A DNA stretch of 64,000 nucleotides, taken from contig NZ_CP114903.1 of the NCBI RefSeq assembly GCF_027497255.1, positions 2,542,001 through 2,606,000 of the forward strand, given 5' to 3'. The notes beneath the pieces are model-generated. The model worked only from the letters and a program-made list of their open reading frames with translations, was not told the DNA's origin and did not search any database. Positions 34,653 through 44,366 of this stretch are shown piece by piece; within the stretch, counting starts at the first letter, position 1, and each line of letters opens with the position of its first letter. The DNA comes from Micromonospora sp. WMMD882 (GTDB lineage Bacteria > Actinomycetota > Actinomycetes > Mycobacteriales > Micromonosporaceae). The translations under genes were made by a program, and so were the position numbers.

Positions 34653-35356
34653 GGTCGCCCCCCGGCGGTCGGGGCCGGGGGCGCGCCCACCAGATCGAGC
34701 CGGTCGCCGAGGATGACCGCGCTGGCCTTGACCAACTGGGTCAGCCGGTCCACCTCGGTGCGGTGGAAGGCGGCCGGCCGCAGGGGCTCGGCGGCGTCCC
34801 GGGCCACCACCAGGACCAGGCCGGCCCGACCGAACGGGACCAGCGCGAAGTGGCCGCCGTCGGGCATCGTCAGCGCCCGCGAGCGCAGCGGGGTGATCTC
34901 CGGCAGCGTCGGCGGGACCGGGGCACGCCAGCTCGCGTACCCGACGGTGGCCGATCCCCCGCCCGAGGAGGCCCAGTCGATCGGCACCACGGCGGCCACC
35001 GCCCAGTCCGCCGCGAGCAGGCCCGGCACCGCGTCGACCAGGGTGGCGCACCCGTCGGCCGGGTTCGCCGCCACCTGGGCGAGCAGCTCGGCGTCCTGCC
35101 CGGTGGCGGTCGGCGCGCCGATCGCCCGCCACACCCCGTCCACCTGGACGCCGGGGATCGCGGCGAGCCCGGCGAGCAGCCGCTCCAGCCGGGAGGCCCC
35201 CGGCCAGACCACGGTGAAGTCGTCCACCGCCCGGCCGCCGAGCCGCTCCAGCACCACCACCTGGACGATGTCGGCGCCGGAGACGCCGAGGGTACGTGCC
35301 ACCTGGCCGAGCGTGCCGGGGCGGTCCGGCAGGGTCACCCGAACTCTCAGCAGCAT
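34649..35356 (-). CDS. ACT-domain protein
   Basis: The 235-residue protein has an N-terminal ACT-like fold (LLRVRVTLPDRPGTLGQVAR, VSGADIVQVVVLE, AVDDFTVVWPG). A second alpha/beta region, possibly GAF-like, carries WAVAAVVPIDWASSGG, HFALVPFGRAGLVLVVARD and a terminal helix. It is first in an operon with the ACT-GNAT gene (GTGA overlap). The two proteins share the N-terminal ACT layout, so they may form heteromeric sensors. The ATG at 35356 with upstream GGGGACAGGA is favoured; an ATG at 35371 is also possible. No enzymatic motif was recognised. Confidence 0.75.
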   Translation of the reverse strand: MLLRVRVTLPDRPGTLGQVARTLGVSGADIVQVVVLERLGGRAVDDFTVVWPGASRLERLLAGLAAIPGVQVDGVWRAIGAPTATGQDAELLAQVAANPADGCATLVDAVPGLLAADWAVAAVVPIDWASSGGGSATVGYASWRAPVPPTLPEITPLRSRALTMPDGGHFALVPFGRAGLVLVVARDAAEPLRPAAFHRTEVDRLTQLVKASAVILGDRLDLVGAPPAPTAGGRP

Positions 35357-35473
35357 GGTCCTGTCCCCCATCGCTCGGCGGGCCGGCTCACACGTCCGGC
35401 AGGCTGGTGCCCAGCGTGCCGGACGAGCGTTTCGCCCCTGTTGCCGCAGGGTGTCCCGGCCGAAAAACAAGTC

Positions 35474-35503
35474 TTGACATCCACTCCCACCGTGCCATCA
35501 ACT
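35474..35503 (+). promoter_or_regulatory. Promoter of the phosphotransferase gene
   Basis: TTGACA (35474-35479), an 18-base spacer and TCAACT (35498-35503) end 6 bases before the ATG at 35510, so a leaderless start is possible. The -10 is weak. Confidence 0.4.
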
Positions 35504-35509
35504 GGGCGG

Positions 35510-36577
35510 ATGACCGATCCGGCCGGCGAGGCGACCCGGCCGGGCCCGACCCCGCGCGGGCTCGACCTCGACCGGCTCGCCGGTCATCTCGCCCGGCACC
35601 GGCCCGACCTGGCCGGCGGGCCGCTGCGGGCCGAGCTGATCGCCGGTGGCCGGTCCAACCTGACCTACCTGGTGACCCTGGGCGACCGGGAGGTGGTGCT
35701 GCGCCGGCCGCCGCTGGGGCACGTGCTGGCCACCGCGCACGACATGGCGCGCGAGCACCGGGTGATCAGCGCCCTCGCCCCGACCGGCGTGCCGGTGCCG
35801 GCCGTCCTGCTGCTCTGCCTCGACCCGGCGGTGCTCGGCGCGCCGTTCTACCTGATGGAGCGGGCGCCCGGGGTGGTCTACCGCAGTCGGACGCAGACCG
35901 ACCGGCTCGACGTCGGGCAGCGGCGCGAGCTGGCCATGACGATGATGGACGTCCTCGCCACCCTGCACTCGCTGCCGCCGGTCGAGGTGGGGCTGGCCGA
36001 CTTCGGCCGCCCGGACGGCTTCCTCGCCCGGCAGGTACGACGCTGGGCCGGTCAGCTCGACCGCTCCCGCAGCCGTCCGCTGCCCGGCGTCGACGCGCTG
36101 CGGGACCGGTTGGCCGCGACGGTCCCCGAGGGGGCGAACGCCGGCCGGATCGTGCACGGCGACTACCGGCTGGACAACCTCCTCGCCACCGTCGACCCGG
36201 TCGCCGTCCGGGCCGTGCTGGACTGGGAGATGGCGACCCTGGGTGACCCGCTGGCCGACCTGGGTCTGCTGCTGACCTACTGGGACGTGCTCGGCGACTC
36301 CGACCTCGCCGCCGGCAACCCGGTCACCGACGCGCTCGGGCCCCGCGCCGGTTTTCCCACCGGTGACGAGCTGATCGAGCGGTACGCCGGCCGGGCGGAC
36401 GTCGACGTGGGGCCGCTACGTTGGCATGTCGCGCTGGGGTGCTTCAAGCTTGCGGTGATCTGCGAGGGGATCCACTACCGGCACGGCCTCGGGCAGACCG
36501 TCGGCGAGGGGTTCGACCGGATCGGCGAGCTGGTGCCGCCGCTGGTCGCCCACGGGCTGGCCGCCGTGGCCGACTGA
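35510..36577 (+). CDS. APH-type phosphotransferase, partner of acyl-CoA dehydrogenase
   Basis: The 355-residue aminoglycoside-phosphotransferase-fold kinase has an N-lobe GGRSNLTYLVTLGDREVVLRRPP (quoted as GGRSNLTYLV and VVLRRPP), the catalytic loop IVHGDYRLDNLL (Asp and Asn) and a metal-binding Asp in AVLDWEMATLGDPLADLG. This subfamily is the N-terminal half of vertebrate ACAD10/ACAD11, where it phosphorylates 4-hydroxyacyl-CoA so that the dehydrogenase half can eliminate phosphate. Here the dehydrogenase is the next gene, 171 bases downstream. The function is therefore probably 4-hydroxy-fatty-acid breakdown (family-based inference). Confidence 0.85.
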   Translation: MTDPAGEATRPGPTPRGLDLDRLAGHLARHRPDLAGGPLRAELIAGGRSNLTYLVTLGDREVVLRRPPLGHVLATAHDMAREHRVISALAPTGVPVPAVLLLCLDPAVLGAPFYLMERAPGVVYRSRTQTDRLDVGQRRELAMTMMDVLATLHSLPPVEVGLADFGRPDGFLARQVRRWAGQLDRSRSRPLPGVDALRDRLAATVPEGANAGRIVHGDYRLDNLLATVDPVAVRAVLDWEMATLGDPLADLGLLLTYWDVLGDSDLAAGNPVTDALGPRAGFPTGDELIERYAGRADVDVGPLRWHVALGCFKLAVICEGIHYRHGLGQTVGEGFDRIGELVPPLVAHGLAAVAD

Positions 36578-36748
36578 GCACGGCGGGCGGATGCCCGGCC
36601 GCCCGGCGGAGCGGGCCGCGCACGCGCACGCGCGGAGCTGTCGGTGACGGCCGGCGTCCGGAGCTGGCCGGGATCGGCCGCGCCGCGCAGGCGCGGAGCT
36701 GTTCGCCGAGGACGACGACGAGGGCGGCGCGGCCGCCGGGGAGAGACG

Positions 36749-37960
36749 ATGGACTTCAGCTTCGACGCCCGGACCGAGGAGTTACGCGGGACGCTGCGGC
36801 GTTTCCTGGCCGAGCGGGTGATCCCGGCCGAGGCGACGTTCGCCGGGCAGGTCGCCGCCGCCGGTGACCCGTGGGCGCGTCCGCCGGTGCTGGCCGAGCT
36901 GAAGGCCGAGGCCCGGGCCCGGGGCCTGTGGAATCTCTTCCTCCCCGACCCGCGCCACGGCGCCGGCCTGACCAACCTCCAGTACGCCCCGCTCGCCGAG
37001 GAGACCGGCCGCAGCCCGCACCTGGCGCCGGAGGCGCTCAACTGCGCCGCCCCGGACACCGGCAACATGGAGCTGCTCGCCGAGTTCGGCACCCCCGAGC
37101 AGCGGGAACGCTGGCTGCTCCCGCTGCTGGCCGGGGAGATCCGGTCGGCGTTCTGCATGACCGAGCCGGCGGTGGCCTCGTCGGACGCCTCGAACATCGC
37201 CACCCGGATCGTGCGGGACGGCGACGAGTACGTGATCGACGGACGCAAGTGGTGGTCGTCCGGGGCGATGGACCCACGCTGCGCGGTCCTGGTCGTGATG
37301 GGGCGGACGGACCCGGACGCCGAACGCCACCGGCGGCAGAGCATGATCCTGGTCCCCCGGGACGCCCCCGGGGTCACCGTCCGCCGGGGCCTGACCGTCT
37401 TCGGGTACACCGACGCCGCGCACGGCGGGCACGCCGAGATCGACTTCACCGGCGTACGGGTGCCGGCGACGAACCTGGTCGGGGTGGAGGGCGGGGGCTT
37501 CGCCATGGCCCAGGCCCGGCTCGGCCCGGGGCGGATCCACCACTGCATGCGGCTGGTCGGGATGGCCGAGCGGGCGCTGGAGGAGATGTGCCGCCGGGTG
37601 GTCGGGCGGGTCGCGTTCGGGCGACCGCTGGCGGAGCAGGGCGTGGTCCAGGAGTGGATCGCCGAGTCCCGGGTCCGGATCGAGCAGGCCCGGCTGCTGG
37701 TGCTCAAGACCGCCTGGCTGATGGACACGGTCGGCAACCGGGGCGCGCACACCGAGATCCAGGCCATCAAGATCGCCGTCCCGGCGATGGCCGAGTGGGT
37801 GGTCGACCGGGCGATCCAGGCGCACGGTGGCGCCGGAGTGAGCCAGGACACCCCGCTCGCCGCGCTCTGGGCGCAGGCCCGTGCCCTGCGCCTGGCGGAC
37901 GGACCCGACGAGGTCCACCGCGCCTCCCTGGCCCGCCGCGAGCTGCGCGCCTACCGCTGA
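36749..37960 (+). CDS. Acyl-CoA dehydrogenase (ACAD10/11-like)
   Basis: The 403-residue FAD flavoprotein has an N-terminal helical domain, then the FAD/substrate strand [40 protein letters not shown] follows in the beta-domain, with a C-terminal bundle carrying [20 protein letters not shown] and the helix [15 protein letters not shown]. The ACAD11-type WWSSG motif and pairing with an APH kinase upstream suggest the same pathway as ACAD10/11. The ATG at 36749 has GGGGAGAG about 7 bases upstream. It is followed by convergent cebR with a repeat-rich gap. Confidence 0.92.
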   Translation: MDFSFDARTEELRGTLRRFLAERVIPAEATFAGQVAAAGDPWARPPVLAELKAEARARGLWNLFLPDPRHGAGLTNLQYAPLAEETGRSPHLAPEALNCAAPDTGNMELLAEFGTPEQRERWLLPLLAGEIRSAFCMTEPAVASSDASNIATRIVRDGDEYVIDGRKWWSSGAMDPRCAVLVVMGRTDPDAERHRRQSMILVPRDAPGVTVRRGLTVFGYTDAAHGGHAEIDFTGVRVPATNLVGVEGGGFAMAQARLGPGRIHHCMRLVGMAERALEEMCRRVVGRVAFGRPLAEQGVVQEWIAESRVRIEQARLLVLKTAWLMDTVGNRGAHTEIQAIKIAVPAMAEWVVDRAIQAHGGAGVSQDTPLAALWAQARALRLADGPDEVHRASLARRELRAYR

Positions 37961-38138
37961 CCCGCCGCCTGGCCGCCGCCGCGCCCGCCGGCGTGGGCAG
38001 CGGGCGTCGCCGCGCCCGCCGGGTGAGGCCCGGGACCGCCGCCGCGCCCGCCGGCGTGGTCTCCCGGGCCGTCGCGCGGAAAGCGCTTGCTGCGACAACG
38101 GCTTCGGGGGCCACGCGGCGGACGCGCAGCGGGGTGGC
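37961..38138. other. Convergent gap with duplicated GC-rich units
   Basis: Two copies of a GCCGCCGCGCCCGCCGGCGTGG-like unit (about 37973-37995 and 38038-38060) and a short palindrome AAGCGCTT (38081-38088) lie between the 3' ends of the dehydrogenase and cebR. They probably have a terminator function. Confidence 0.4.
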
Positions 38139-39185
38139 TCAGGCGGAGGAGCGGGGCACCAGATGGGTGTCCAGCAGGACGTACGGGGCGGGCAGCCCGT
38201 CACCGCGGATCCGGGCCACCAGGAGCCGGGCCATCTGCCGGCCCATCTCCTCCACCGGCTGGAACACCGACGTCAACGGCGGATCCGACTGCCGGGCGAT
38301 CGGCGAGTCCTCGTACCCGACCACCGCCACGTCCTGGGGCACCCGCCGGCCGGCCTCCCGCAGCGCGCGCAGCGCCCCGTACGCCATCAGGTCGCTGGCC
38401 ACGAAGACCGCGTCGAGGTCCGGGCACGACTCGAGCAGCCGACGCATGCACGCCGTGCCGCTGCCCTCGCTGAAGTCCCCGTACGCGATCATCGCGGGGT
38501 TGACCTTGCCCCCGGTGGCCGTGATGGCCTCCCGGTAGCCGGTCAGCCGGGACAGGCCGGCGCCCATGTCCTGCGGGCCGGCGATGGTGGCGATCCGCCG
38601 TCGGCCCTTGCCGATCAGGTACTCCACCGCCTGCCGGGCGCCGCCGGTGTTGTCCACGTCCACGAAGTGGGCCGGCTGCGCGCCGGGGCGCAGCATCCGG
38701 GCCGGCCGACCGCCGAGCACGGTCGGCAGGCCACGTTCCTCCAGCAGGGTGGGCAGCGGGTCGGCGTCGTGCAGGGACAGCAGCAGGACGCCGTCGACGT
38801 GCTGGTTGGTGAGGTGGTGCTCGACCCGCTCCCGCTCCACCGGCGACTGGGCCATGGCCAGCCAGAGCTGCATCGGCGTCTCCAGCAGCCCGGAGCTGAT
38901 GCCCCGGACGATGCCGGCGAAGAAGGGCTCGGTGAAGACCCGCTCCCCCGACTCGGAGACCACCAGGGCCACCGAGTCGGTCCGTTGGGTGACCAGCGCG
39001 CGGGCGGCCCGGTTGGGCACGTACCCGAGTTCGGCGATGGCCTGCTGCACCGCGGCCCGGGCCTCCGGGCTGACCTGGGGCGAGCCGTTGACGACGCGGG
39101 ACACCGTCCCCCGCCCGACACCGGCACGGGCCGCGACCGCGTCGAGGGTCGGGCGCCCGAGCGACCGGGTGCGCTGGGTTGTCAT
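38139..39185 (-). CDS. cebR: LacI-family cellobiose repressor
   Basis: The 348-residue protein has an N-terminal LacI HTH (about 10-60): GRPTLDAVAARAGVGRGTVS, then RVVNGSPQVSPEARAAVQQA, then AIAELGYVPNRAARALVTQR, which closely follows Streptomyces CebR. The periplasmic-binding-protein-like sensor domain (about 65-345) binds cello-oligosaccharides in that family and releases DNA. It sits immediately downstream of cebEFG-bglC. Three CebR-type 14-mers are found in the window, two before cebE and one before the GH9 cellulase. The ATG follows GGAGGAG at about 6 bases. Confidence 0.93.
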   Translation of the reverse strand: MTTQRTRSLGRPTLDAVAARAGVGRGTVSRVVNGSPQVSPEARAAVQQAIAELGYVPNRAARALVTQRTDSVALVVSESGERVFTEPFFAGIVRGISSGLLETPMQLWLAMAQSPVERERVEHHLTNQHVDGVLLLSLHDADPLPTLLEERGLPTVLGGRPARMLRPGAQPAHFVDVDNTGGARQAVEYLIGKGRRRIATIAGPQDMGAGLSRLTGYREAITATGGKVNPAMIAYGDFSEGSGTACMRRLLESCPDLDAVFVASDLMAYGALRALREAGRRVPQDVAVVGYEDSPIARQSDPPLTSVFQPVEEMGRQMARLLVARIRGDGLPAPYVLLDTHLVPRSSA

Positions 39186-39270
39186 GTCTGCTCCTCCGAC
39201 GTCGGGCGCGCCGGCGGGCGCCCCGCATGGGGTGCCCGCCGGAGCCGCCCGTTACTGGCTGGCCCTGGGC

Positions 39271-40704
39271 CTATTGTGCGGCCAGACCGTTGCGTCGGAT
39301 CACCTCGGCGTACCACCTGGCGCTGGACTTCGGGATGCGGAGCTGGCTGTCGTAGTCGACATACACCATGCCGAAGCGCTTGGTGTAGCCCCACGCCCAC
39401 TCGAAATTATCCATCAGTGACCAGGCGAAGTATCCCCGCAGGGGCACGCCCGCGCTTATCGCCTCGTGCGAAGCCCGCAGGTGGGCGTCGAAATACGCCA
39501 ACCTGTCGGTGTCGTCCACCCGGCCGTCGACAACGGTGTCGACGAAAGCCGAGCCATTCTCGGTCACGTAGAGCGGCAGATCGGTGTATTCCTCGTGCAC
39601 CCGACGCAGCGTCTCGAGCAGACCGGGAGCGTCGATCTCCCAGTTCATGTCGGTGACCGGCACGCCCCGGGTGACGAAGCGCACCGACTCGCTGGCCGGC
39701 CAGCAGGAGGGCGCGCGCCAGTACTTCTCCGGCTCGACCCCCTCGACCGGGGCGGCCACCACGTGCCGGCTGTAGTAGTTGACGCCGACCACGTCCAGCG
39801 GGGTGGAGATGACCGCCAGGTCGCCGTCCTGGACGTGCCCGAAGTCACTCACCGGGCTCAGGTCGGCGACCAGGTCGGCCGGGTACTGGCCGCGCAGGAT
39901 CGGGTCGAGGAAGAACCGGTTGGCCAGCCCGTCGATCCGGCGGGCCGCGTCGGCGTCCTCCGGCGAGTCGCTGGCCGGGGTGACCGGGTACAGGTTGAGC
40001 GTCACGCCGATCTCGGCGTCCGCGGCGCCGGCCCGCAGCGCCTGCGTGGCCAGGCCGTGCCCGAGCATCAGGTGGTGTCCGGCCCGGACGGCGTCGCCGC
40101 CGTCGGAGCGGCCGGGGGCGTGCACCCCGGAGCCGTACCCGAGGAACGCCGAGCACCACGGCTCGTTCAGCGTGGTCCAGTACCGGACCCGGTCACCGAG
40201 GGCGTCGTGCGCCAGCTTCGCGTAGTCGGCGAAGCGGCTGGCGGTGTCCCGGGCCGGCCAGCCGCCGGCGTCCTCCAGCTCCTGGGGGAGGTCCCAGTGG
40301 TAGAGGGTCACCCACGGCTCGATGTCGTGGGCGCGCAGCTCGTCGACGAGCCGGCGGTAGAAGTCCAGGCCCTCCTGGTTGGCCGCGCCGGATCCGCCCG
40401 GCTGCACCCGGGGCCAGGAGATCGAGAACCGGTACGACCTCAGGCCGAGCTCCGCCATCAGCTTCACGTCGGCGGGCATCCGGTGGAAGTGGTCGCAGGC
40501 CACGTCCCCGGTGTGTCCGCCGACGGTCCGCCCCTCGGTACGGCTGAAGGTGTCCCAGATCGACGCGGTGCGACCGCCCTCGGCCGCGGCCCCCTCGATC
40601 TGGTACGCGGCGGTGGCCGCGCCCCAGAGGAACCCGGGCGGGAAGATCAGTTCCGGGCCCTGTTCGAGGAGACCCACGGTAGGCGGGGTGGCGGGGTTGC
40701 TCAC
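39271..40704 (-). CDS. bglC: GH1 beta-glucosidase (cellobiose hydrolysis)
   Basis: The 477-residue GH1 (beta/alpha)8 glycosidase begins [19 protein letters not shown]. The acid/base Glu lies in [10 protein letters not shown], the nucleophile Glu in [10 protein letters not shown], and the sugar-binding [20 protein letters not shown] follows. It has no signal peptide, so it is cytosolic and splits imported cellobiose to glucose. The GTG at 40704 overlaps the cebG stop (GTGA), placing it last in the cebE-F-G-bglC operon. The same frame is open further upstream but lacks a suitable start there. Confidence 0.95.
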   Translation of the reverse strand: MSNPATPPTVGLLEQGPELIFPPGFLWGAATAAYQIEGAAAEGGRTASIWDTFSRTEGRTVGGHTGDVACDHFHRMPADVKLMAELGLRSYRFSISWPRVQPGGSGAANQEGLDFYRRLVDELRAHDIEPWVTLYHWDLPQELEDAGGWPARDTASRFADYAKLAHDALGDRVRYWTTLNEPWCSAFLGYGSGVHAPGRSDGGDAVRAGHHLMLGHGLATQALRAGAADAEIGVTLNLYPVTPASDSPEDADAARRIDGLANRFFLDPILRGQYPADLVADLSPVSDFGHVQDGDLAVISTPLDVVGVNYYSRHVVAAPVEGVEPEKYWRAPSCWPASESVRFVTRGVPVTDMNWEIDAPGLLETLRRVHEEYTDLPLYVTENGSAFVDTVVDGRVDDTDRLAYFDAHLRASHEAISAGVPLRGYFAWSLMDNFEWAWGYTKRFGMVYVDYDSQLRIPKSSARWYAEVIRRNGLAAQ

Positions 40705-41609
40705 GACTTGACGGCACCTTCCATGATCCCGCCGATGATCTGGCGGCCGAACAGGACGAAAATGACGAACAGCGGCAGGGTGGCGACCAGGGTGCCCGCG
40801 AAGATCTGCGAATTGTCCGCGAAGTAGGCGCTGTTGAGGCTCCGCAGCGAGATCTGCACGGTGGGATTCGACGGGTCGGCCAGCACCACGAACGGCCAGA
40901 AGAACTGGTTCCACTGCTCCATGAAGGTGAGCAGGCCGAGCACCGCCGCCGCCGGCCGCAGCGCCGGGGCGACCACGTGCCAGTAGATCCGCCAGGTGGA
41001 GCAGCCGTCCACCCGGGCCGCCTCGATCAGCTCGTTGGGCACCGCCTGTTCGGCGTACTGGCGCATCATGAAGATGCCGAATCCGCCGATCAGGAACGGC
41101 ACCGTCACCGACGGCATGGTGTTCAGCCACTCCAGCTTCGCCATCAGGATGTACAGCGGCAGGACGCCGAGCTGGATCGGCACCATCATCGAGGCGAGGA
41201 TGATCAGCAGCAGCGCGTTCTTGCCCTTGAAGCGGAGCTTGGCGAAGGCGAAACCGGCCAGCGAGCCGAAGAAGACCGTGGCGATGGTGATCGTCCCGGA
41301 GACCAGGAACGAGTTCATCAGGCCCTTGACGACGTTGGCGTCGGTGTTGGCGAGCACCCGTTGGACGTTCTCGCCGAGGTTCCCGCCGGGCAGGAACGGC
41401 GGCGGCCAGGAGTTCGCCGCGTCGTTGGTGCGCGACGCGATGACGATCATCCAGTAGAAGGGGAAGAGGGACAGGAGCACGCCGAGGACCAGCCCGATCC
41501 AGGTCAGCGGGCTGGCCTTCCAGAGCTGCGCCGCCTTGTGCCCGCGGGAGGACCGGTCGGCCCGGCGCCCGGGCTGACGTACCGGGGGACGGAGTGTCGT
41601 GGTCGTCAT
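40701..41609 (-). CDS. cebG: Cellobiose ABC transporter permease CebG
   Basis: The 302-residue MalG-type permease has six TM helices after a basic N-tail. The ATPase-docking EAA loop reads [22 protein letters not shown]. It ends [28 protein letters not shown], with a terminal KS as in CUT1 permeases. It works with CebF in the membrane. No ATPase gene is present, as in Streptomyces where the shared MsiK ATPase is encoded elsewhere. It starts 10 bases after the end of cebF. Confidence 0.94.
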   Translation of the reverse strand: MTTTTLRPPVRQPGRRADRSSRGHKAAQLWKASPLTWIGLVLGVLLSLFPFYWMIVIASRTNDAANSWPPPFLPGGNLGENVQRVLANTDANVVKGLMNSFLVSGTITIATVFFGSLAGFAFAKLRFKGKNALLLIILASMMVPIQLGVLPLYILMAKLEWLNTMPSVTVPFLIGGFGIFMMRQYAEQAVPNELIEAARVDGCSTWRIYWHVVAPALRPAAAVLGLLTFMEQWNQFFWPFVVLADPSNPTVQISLRSLNSAYFADNSQIFAGTLVATLPLFVIFVLFGRQIIGGIMEGAVKS

Positions 41610-41619
41610 CTGCGTACCC

Positions 41620-42600
41620 TCACTTGTCCGAGCTGATCCGACGGGCCAGCAGGTAGTTCACGACCGACATGAAGGCGATCAGCACGAACAGCACGAGCGC
41701 GACCGCGCCGGCGTACCCCCAGCGGAAGCGGGTGTTCATCACGTCGAGCAGGTACATGGTGATGGTCTGGAACTGCCCCTCCGAGCCGCCGGAGATGCCC
41801 CCGGCGCCGCTGGTGAACAGCAGCGGCTCGGTGAAGAGCTGCAACCCGCCGATGGTGGAGATGATCAGCGTGAAGATGATCGTCGGGCGGAGCTGCGGGA
41901 CGGTGATCGACCAGAACTGCCGCCGCCGGGAGGCGCCGTCCAGCGACGCCGCCTCGTACATGTCCTTCGAGATGGACTGCATCGCGGCCAGGTAGATCAG
42001 GGCGTTGTAGCCGACCCACCGCCAGTCGACCATCGTGGAGATGGCGAACCAGGAGGCGAAGCGGTTGGCGCGCCAGTCGATGGGGTCGATGCCGACCAGG
42101 TCGAGCAGCCAGTTGACCAGGCCGAACTCGCGCGCGTAGACCATCGAGAAGATCAGCGCGACCACGGCGGTCGAGGTGATGATCGGCATGGCGATGGCCA
42201 TCCGGAAGAAGGTCTGCGCCGGCAGCCGCCGGTTGAGCGCGTTGGCCAGCATCAGGGCGATCAGCAGCTGCGGCACGGTCGACATGGCGAACATGCCGAA
42301 CGTGTTGACGACCGCGTTCCAGAACTGCGGGTCGTTGGTGAGCAGCTCGACGAAGTTGTCCACGCCGACGAAGCTGATCGTGGGGTTCAGCGGGGAGCGG
42401 TCGGTGAGCGCGATCCACACCGTGTAGGCGATCGGGTACGCGCCGAAGATGGCGAAGAGAACGAAGAACGGCAGGACGTACAGGTACGGGGAGTACTTCA
42501 GGTCCGCCCGGGTCAACGAGAGGCGACGGCGCGACTCGGCACGGGTGGGGCGGGGCCGGCGGCCGTCGGGCGGCGCGTCGGCGTGCAGGTCGAGGCTCAT
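41620..42600 (-). CDS. cebF: Cellobiose ABC transporter permease CebF
   Basis: The 326-residue MalF-type permease has a long cytosolic N-terminus (about 40 residues), six TM segments beginning YLYVLPFFVLFAIFGAYPIA, and an EAA loop YEAASLDGASRRRQFWSITV. It lies between cebE and cebG in one operon. A 10-bp hairpin separates it from cebE and may lower its expression relative to the binding protein. Confidence 0.94.
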   Translation of the reverse strand: MSLDLHADAPPDGRRPRPTRAESRRRLSLTRADLKYSPYLYVLPFFVLFAIFGAYPIAYTVWIALTDRSPLNPTISFVGVDNFVELLTNDPQFWNAVVNTFGMFAMSTVPQLLIALMLANALNRRLPAQTFFRMAIAMPIITSTAVVALIFSMVYAREFGLVNWLLDLVGIDPIDWRANRFASWFAISTMVDWRWVGYNALIYLAAMQSISKDMYEAASLDGASRRRQFWSITVPQLRPTIIFTLIISTIGGLQLFTEPLLFTSGAGGISGGSEGQFQTITMYLLDVMNTRFRWGYAGAVALVLFVLIAFMSVVNYLLARRISSDK

Positions 42601-42621
42601 CAGTGGTCCTTCACGTCAGGC

Positions 42622-42645
42622 GACGCCGCCGGTGTCGGCGGCGTC
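42622..42645 (-). terminator. Hairpin between cebE and cebF
   Basis: GACGCCGCCG (42622-42631) pairs perfectly with 42636-42645 around GTGT. The position after the binding-protein gene is typical for partial termination or 3' protection, giving more CebE than permease. Confidence 0.65.
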
Positions 42646-42713
42646 GGGAGGCGCCGCGGGGTGGCGCCGCCGCGTTGCCGCGGTCGGCGCCACCTGCGGG
42701 CGGCTCGGCCAGG

Positions 42714-44030
42714 TCACTTACCGGCGGCCTCGCCGTTCTTCAGCGCCGCGTCCCACTGCTCGGCCGCAGACTTGCCCTGCTCGACCGCGCGAAGGGTGTT
42801 CTCCACGGCGGTCCGGACCGCGTTGTTCTTCGGACCCAGGTAGACCGGCTTCAGGTCGCTGGCGCCGGCGGCGAAGATCTTGCCGACCGGAGCGCCGCTG
42901 AAGTACTCGTTGGTGGATTCGGCCACCGCCGGGTCGGCCAGACCCTGCGGGGAGGACGGCAGGTTGCCGACCGCCTTGAACGCCGCGACGTGGCCCTTGG
43001 GGTTGGTCAGGAACTTGACCAGCTTGGCGGCCTCCTCGGCGTGCTTGCTGGACTTCGGCACGGCGAGGAAGGAGCCGCCCCAGTTGCCGCCGGCGCCGGG
43101 GGCCTTGGCGATGTCCCACTTGCCGGCCGCCGCGTCACCGGCCTGGCCCTTGATGACACCGGTCATCCAGGCCGGGCAGGCGGCGGTGGCGAAGGAGGCG
43201 TTCTTGAAACCGGCGTTCCACTCGTTCGAGAACGCCTGGAGGTTGTTCGACAGCTTGGCGTCGACCAGCTTGGTGGTCAGGTCGTACGCCGCCTTGACGT
43301 CCGGGTTGTCCCTGATGACGAGCTTGTTGCTCTTGTCGTAGTAGGTGTAGCCGGTGCCGGCGCCGGCGATCTGCATCAGCACCACGTTGTAGAAGTTGGT
43401 CGCCGAGTCGATGAACTTGTGCTTCGGGTCGGCGGCGGTGAACTTCTTGCCGGCCTCGATGAAGGCGTCCCAGGTCGGCCAGAGCTGCCCGACCTGCTCG
43501 CGGTCGGTGGGCAGCCCGGCGGCCTCGAAGAGGTCCTTGCGGTAGCACAGCGCCATCGAGCCGACGTCGGTGCCGAGGCCGAGCACCTTGCCGTCGGGGG
43601 TGCTGCCCTGCTCCCACTTCCACGGCAGGAAGTTGCCCTTGAGGTCGTTCGCGCCGTGGTCGGCCAGGTTCACGAACTTGTCGGCCTGGGCGTAGAACTG
43701 CACGATCGTGCCCTCTTCGAGGGCGACGACGTCACCGGCGCCGGAGCCGGCGGTGATCTGCTGGGTAAGTCGGGTGTTGTGGTCACCCAGACCGAGGCCC
43801 TTGCCGCGCTCCTGGATCTTCACGTTCGGGTTCTCGGACTCGTACTGCTTGTAGAGCTCTTCGTAGCCGAATCCCTGGTCGCCGAAGACGTCGACGGTGA
43901 GGGTGATCGGACCGTCGGAGCTGCCGCTGTCCGACGAGTCGTCACCGCCACAGGCGGTAGCGGTGGCGATCACCGCGACGGACGCGAGCGCGATCGCCGC
44001 GAACCGCCGACGGTGGAGTGTGAGGCTCAT
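42714..44030 (-). CDS. cebE: Cellobiose/cello-oligosaccharide-binding lipoprotein CebE
   Basis: The 438-residue extracellular solute-binding protein family 1 member has signal peptide RRRFAAIALASVAVIATATA ending in the lipobox TATAC-GGDD, so Cys27 is lipidated and the protein is membrane-tethered. The mature protein has the two-lobed maltose-binding-like fold, with AALKNGEAAGK at the end and aromatic residues for sugar stacking. It is the first gene of cebEFG-bglC. Two CebR boxes lie 50 and 102 bases upstream of the ATG (44030), and AGAGGGG is the ribosome site. Confidence 0.94.
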   Translation of the reverse strand: MSLTLHRRRFAAIALASVAVIATATACGGDDSSDSGSSDGPITLTVDVFGDQGFGYEELYKQYESENPNVKIQERGKGLGLGDHNTRLTQQITAGSGAGDVVALEEGTIVQFYAQADKFVNLADHGANDLKGNFLPWKWEQGSTPDGKVLGLGTDVGSMALCYRKDLFEAAGLPTDREQVGQLWPTWDAFIEAGKKFTAADPKHKFIDSATNFYNVVLMQIAGAGTGYTYYDKSNKLVIRDNPDVKAAYDLTTKLVDAKLSNNLQAFSNEWNAGFKNASFATAACPAWMTGVIKGQAGDAAAGKWDIAKAPGAGGNWGGSFLAVPKSSKHAEEAAKLVKFLTNPKGHVAAFKAVGNLPSSPQGLADPAVAESTNEYFSGAPVGKIFAAGASDLKPVYLGPKNNAVRTAVENTLRAVEQGKSAAEQWDAALKNGEAAGK

Positions 44031-44079
44031 TCCGGACCCCTCTTTTCGGTGGTGAGGCTTTTGTGGTGGGGGCGCTCCT

Positions 44080-44093
44080 CGGGAGCGCTCCCA
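44080..44093 (-). promoter_or_regulatory. CebR operator 1 upstream of cebE
   Basis: CGGGAGCGCTCCCA matches TGGGAGCGCTCCCA at 13 of 14 bases. Confidence 0.9.
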
Positions 44094-44131
44094 TGAGATT
44101 GCCGTCGGGTAACGGGCGTGTCAATAGATCG

Positions 44132-44145
44132 TGGGAGCGTTCCCA
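44132..44145 (-). promoter_or_regulatory. CebR operator 2 upstream of cebE
   Basis: TGGGAGCGTTCCCA matches the consensus at 13 of 14 bases. The centres of the two boxes are 52 bases apart, five helical turns. Confidence 0.9.
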
Positions 44146-44366
44146 TATCGTTACCGCGAAAGCCGTTTCACTCGGCCCGATCGTCCTTTTTCTGCCGTTT
44201 CGTCGCCGCTACCTGATTACGGAGGGGCAACTTGCGGGAAGACCACCCGGCCGACAACCGCACCACGGGAATGCCACGACACGGGAAAGCGACCCGTCGG
44301 GAAGACCAGAAACCGGGAAGCCCACGGCGGCGCGGGGTCGGTTTCCCGGCCGGACCGGGCGCGCCC

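Larger units (their letters stand above)
44031..44366. other. Control region upstream of cebE
   Basis: The 336-base gap contains the two CebR operators in its first third. The rest, up to the 3' end of the pRiA4b ORF-3-like gene, has no supported gene. It is less GC-rich than its surroundings around 44100-44230. Confidence 0.5.

Noticed and set aside
38079..38092. GGAAAGCGCTTGCT as a third CebR box in the ceb locus
   Set aside because: Only the AGCGCT core matches, and it lies between two convergent 3' ends rather than in a promoter.
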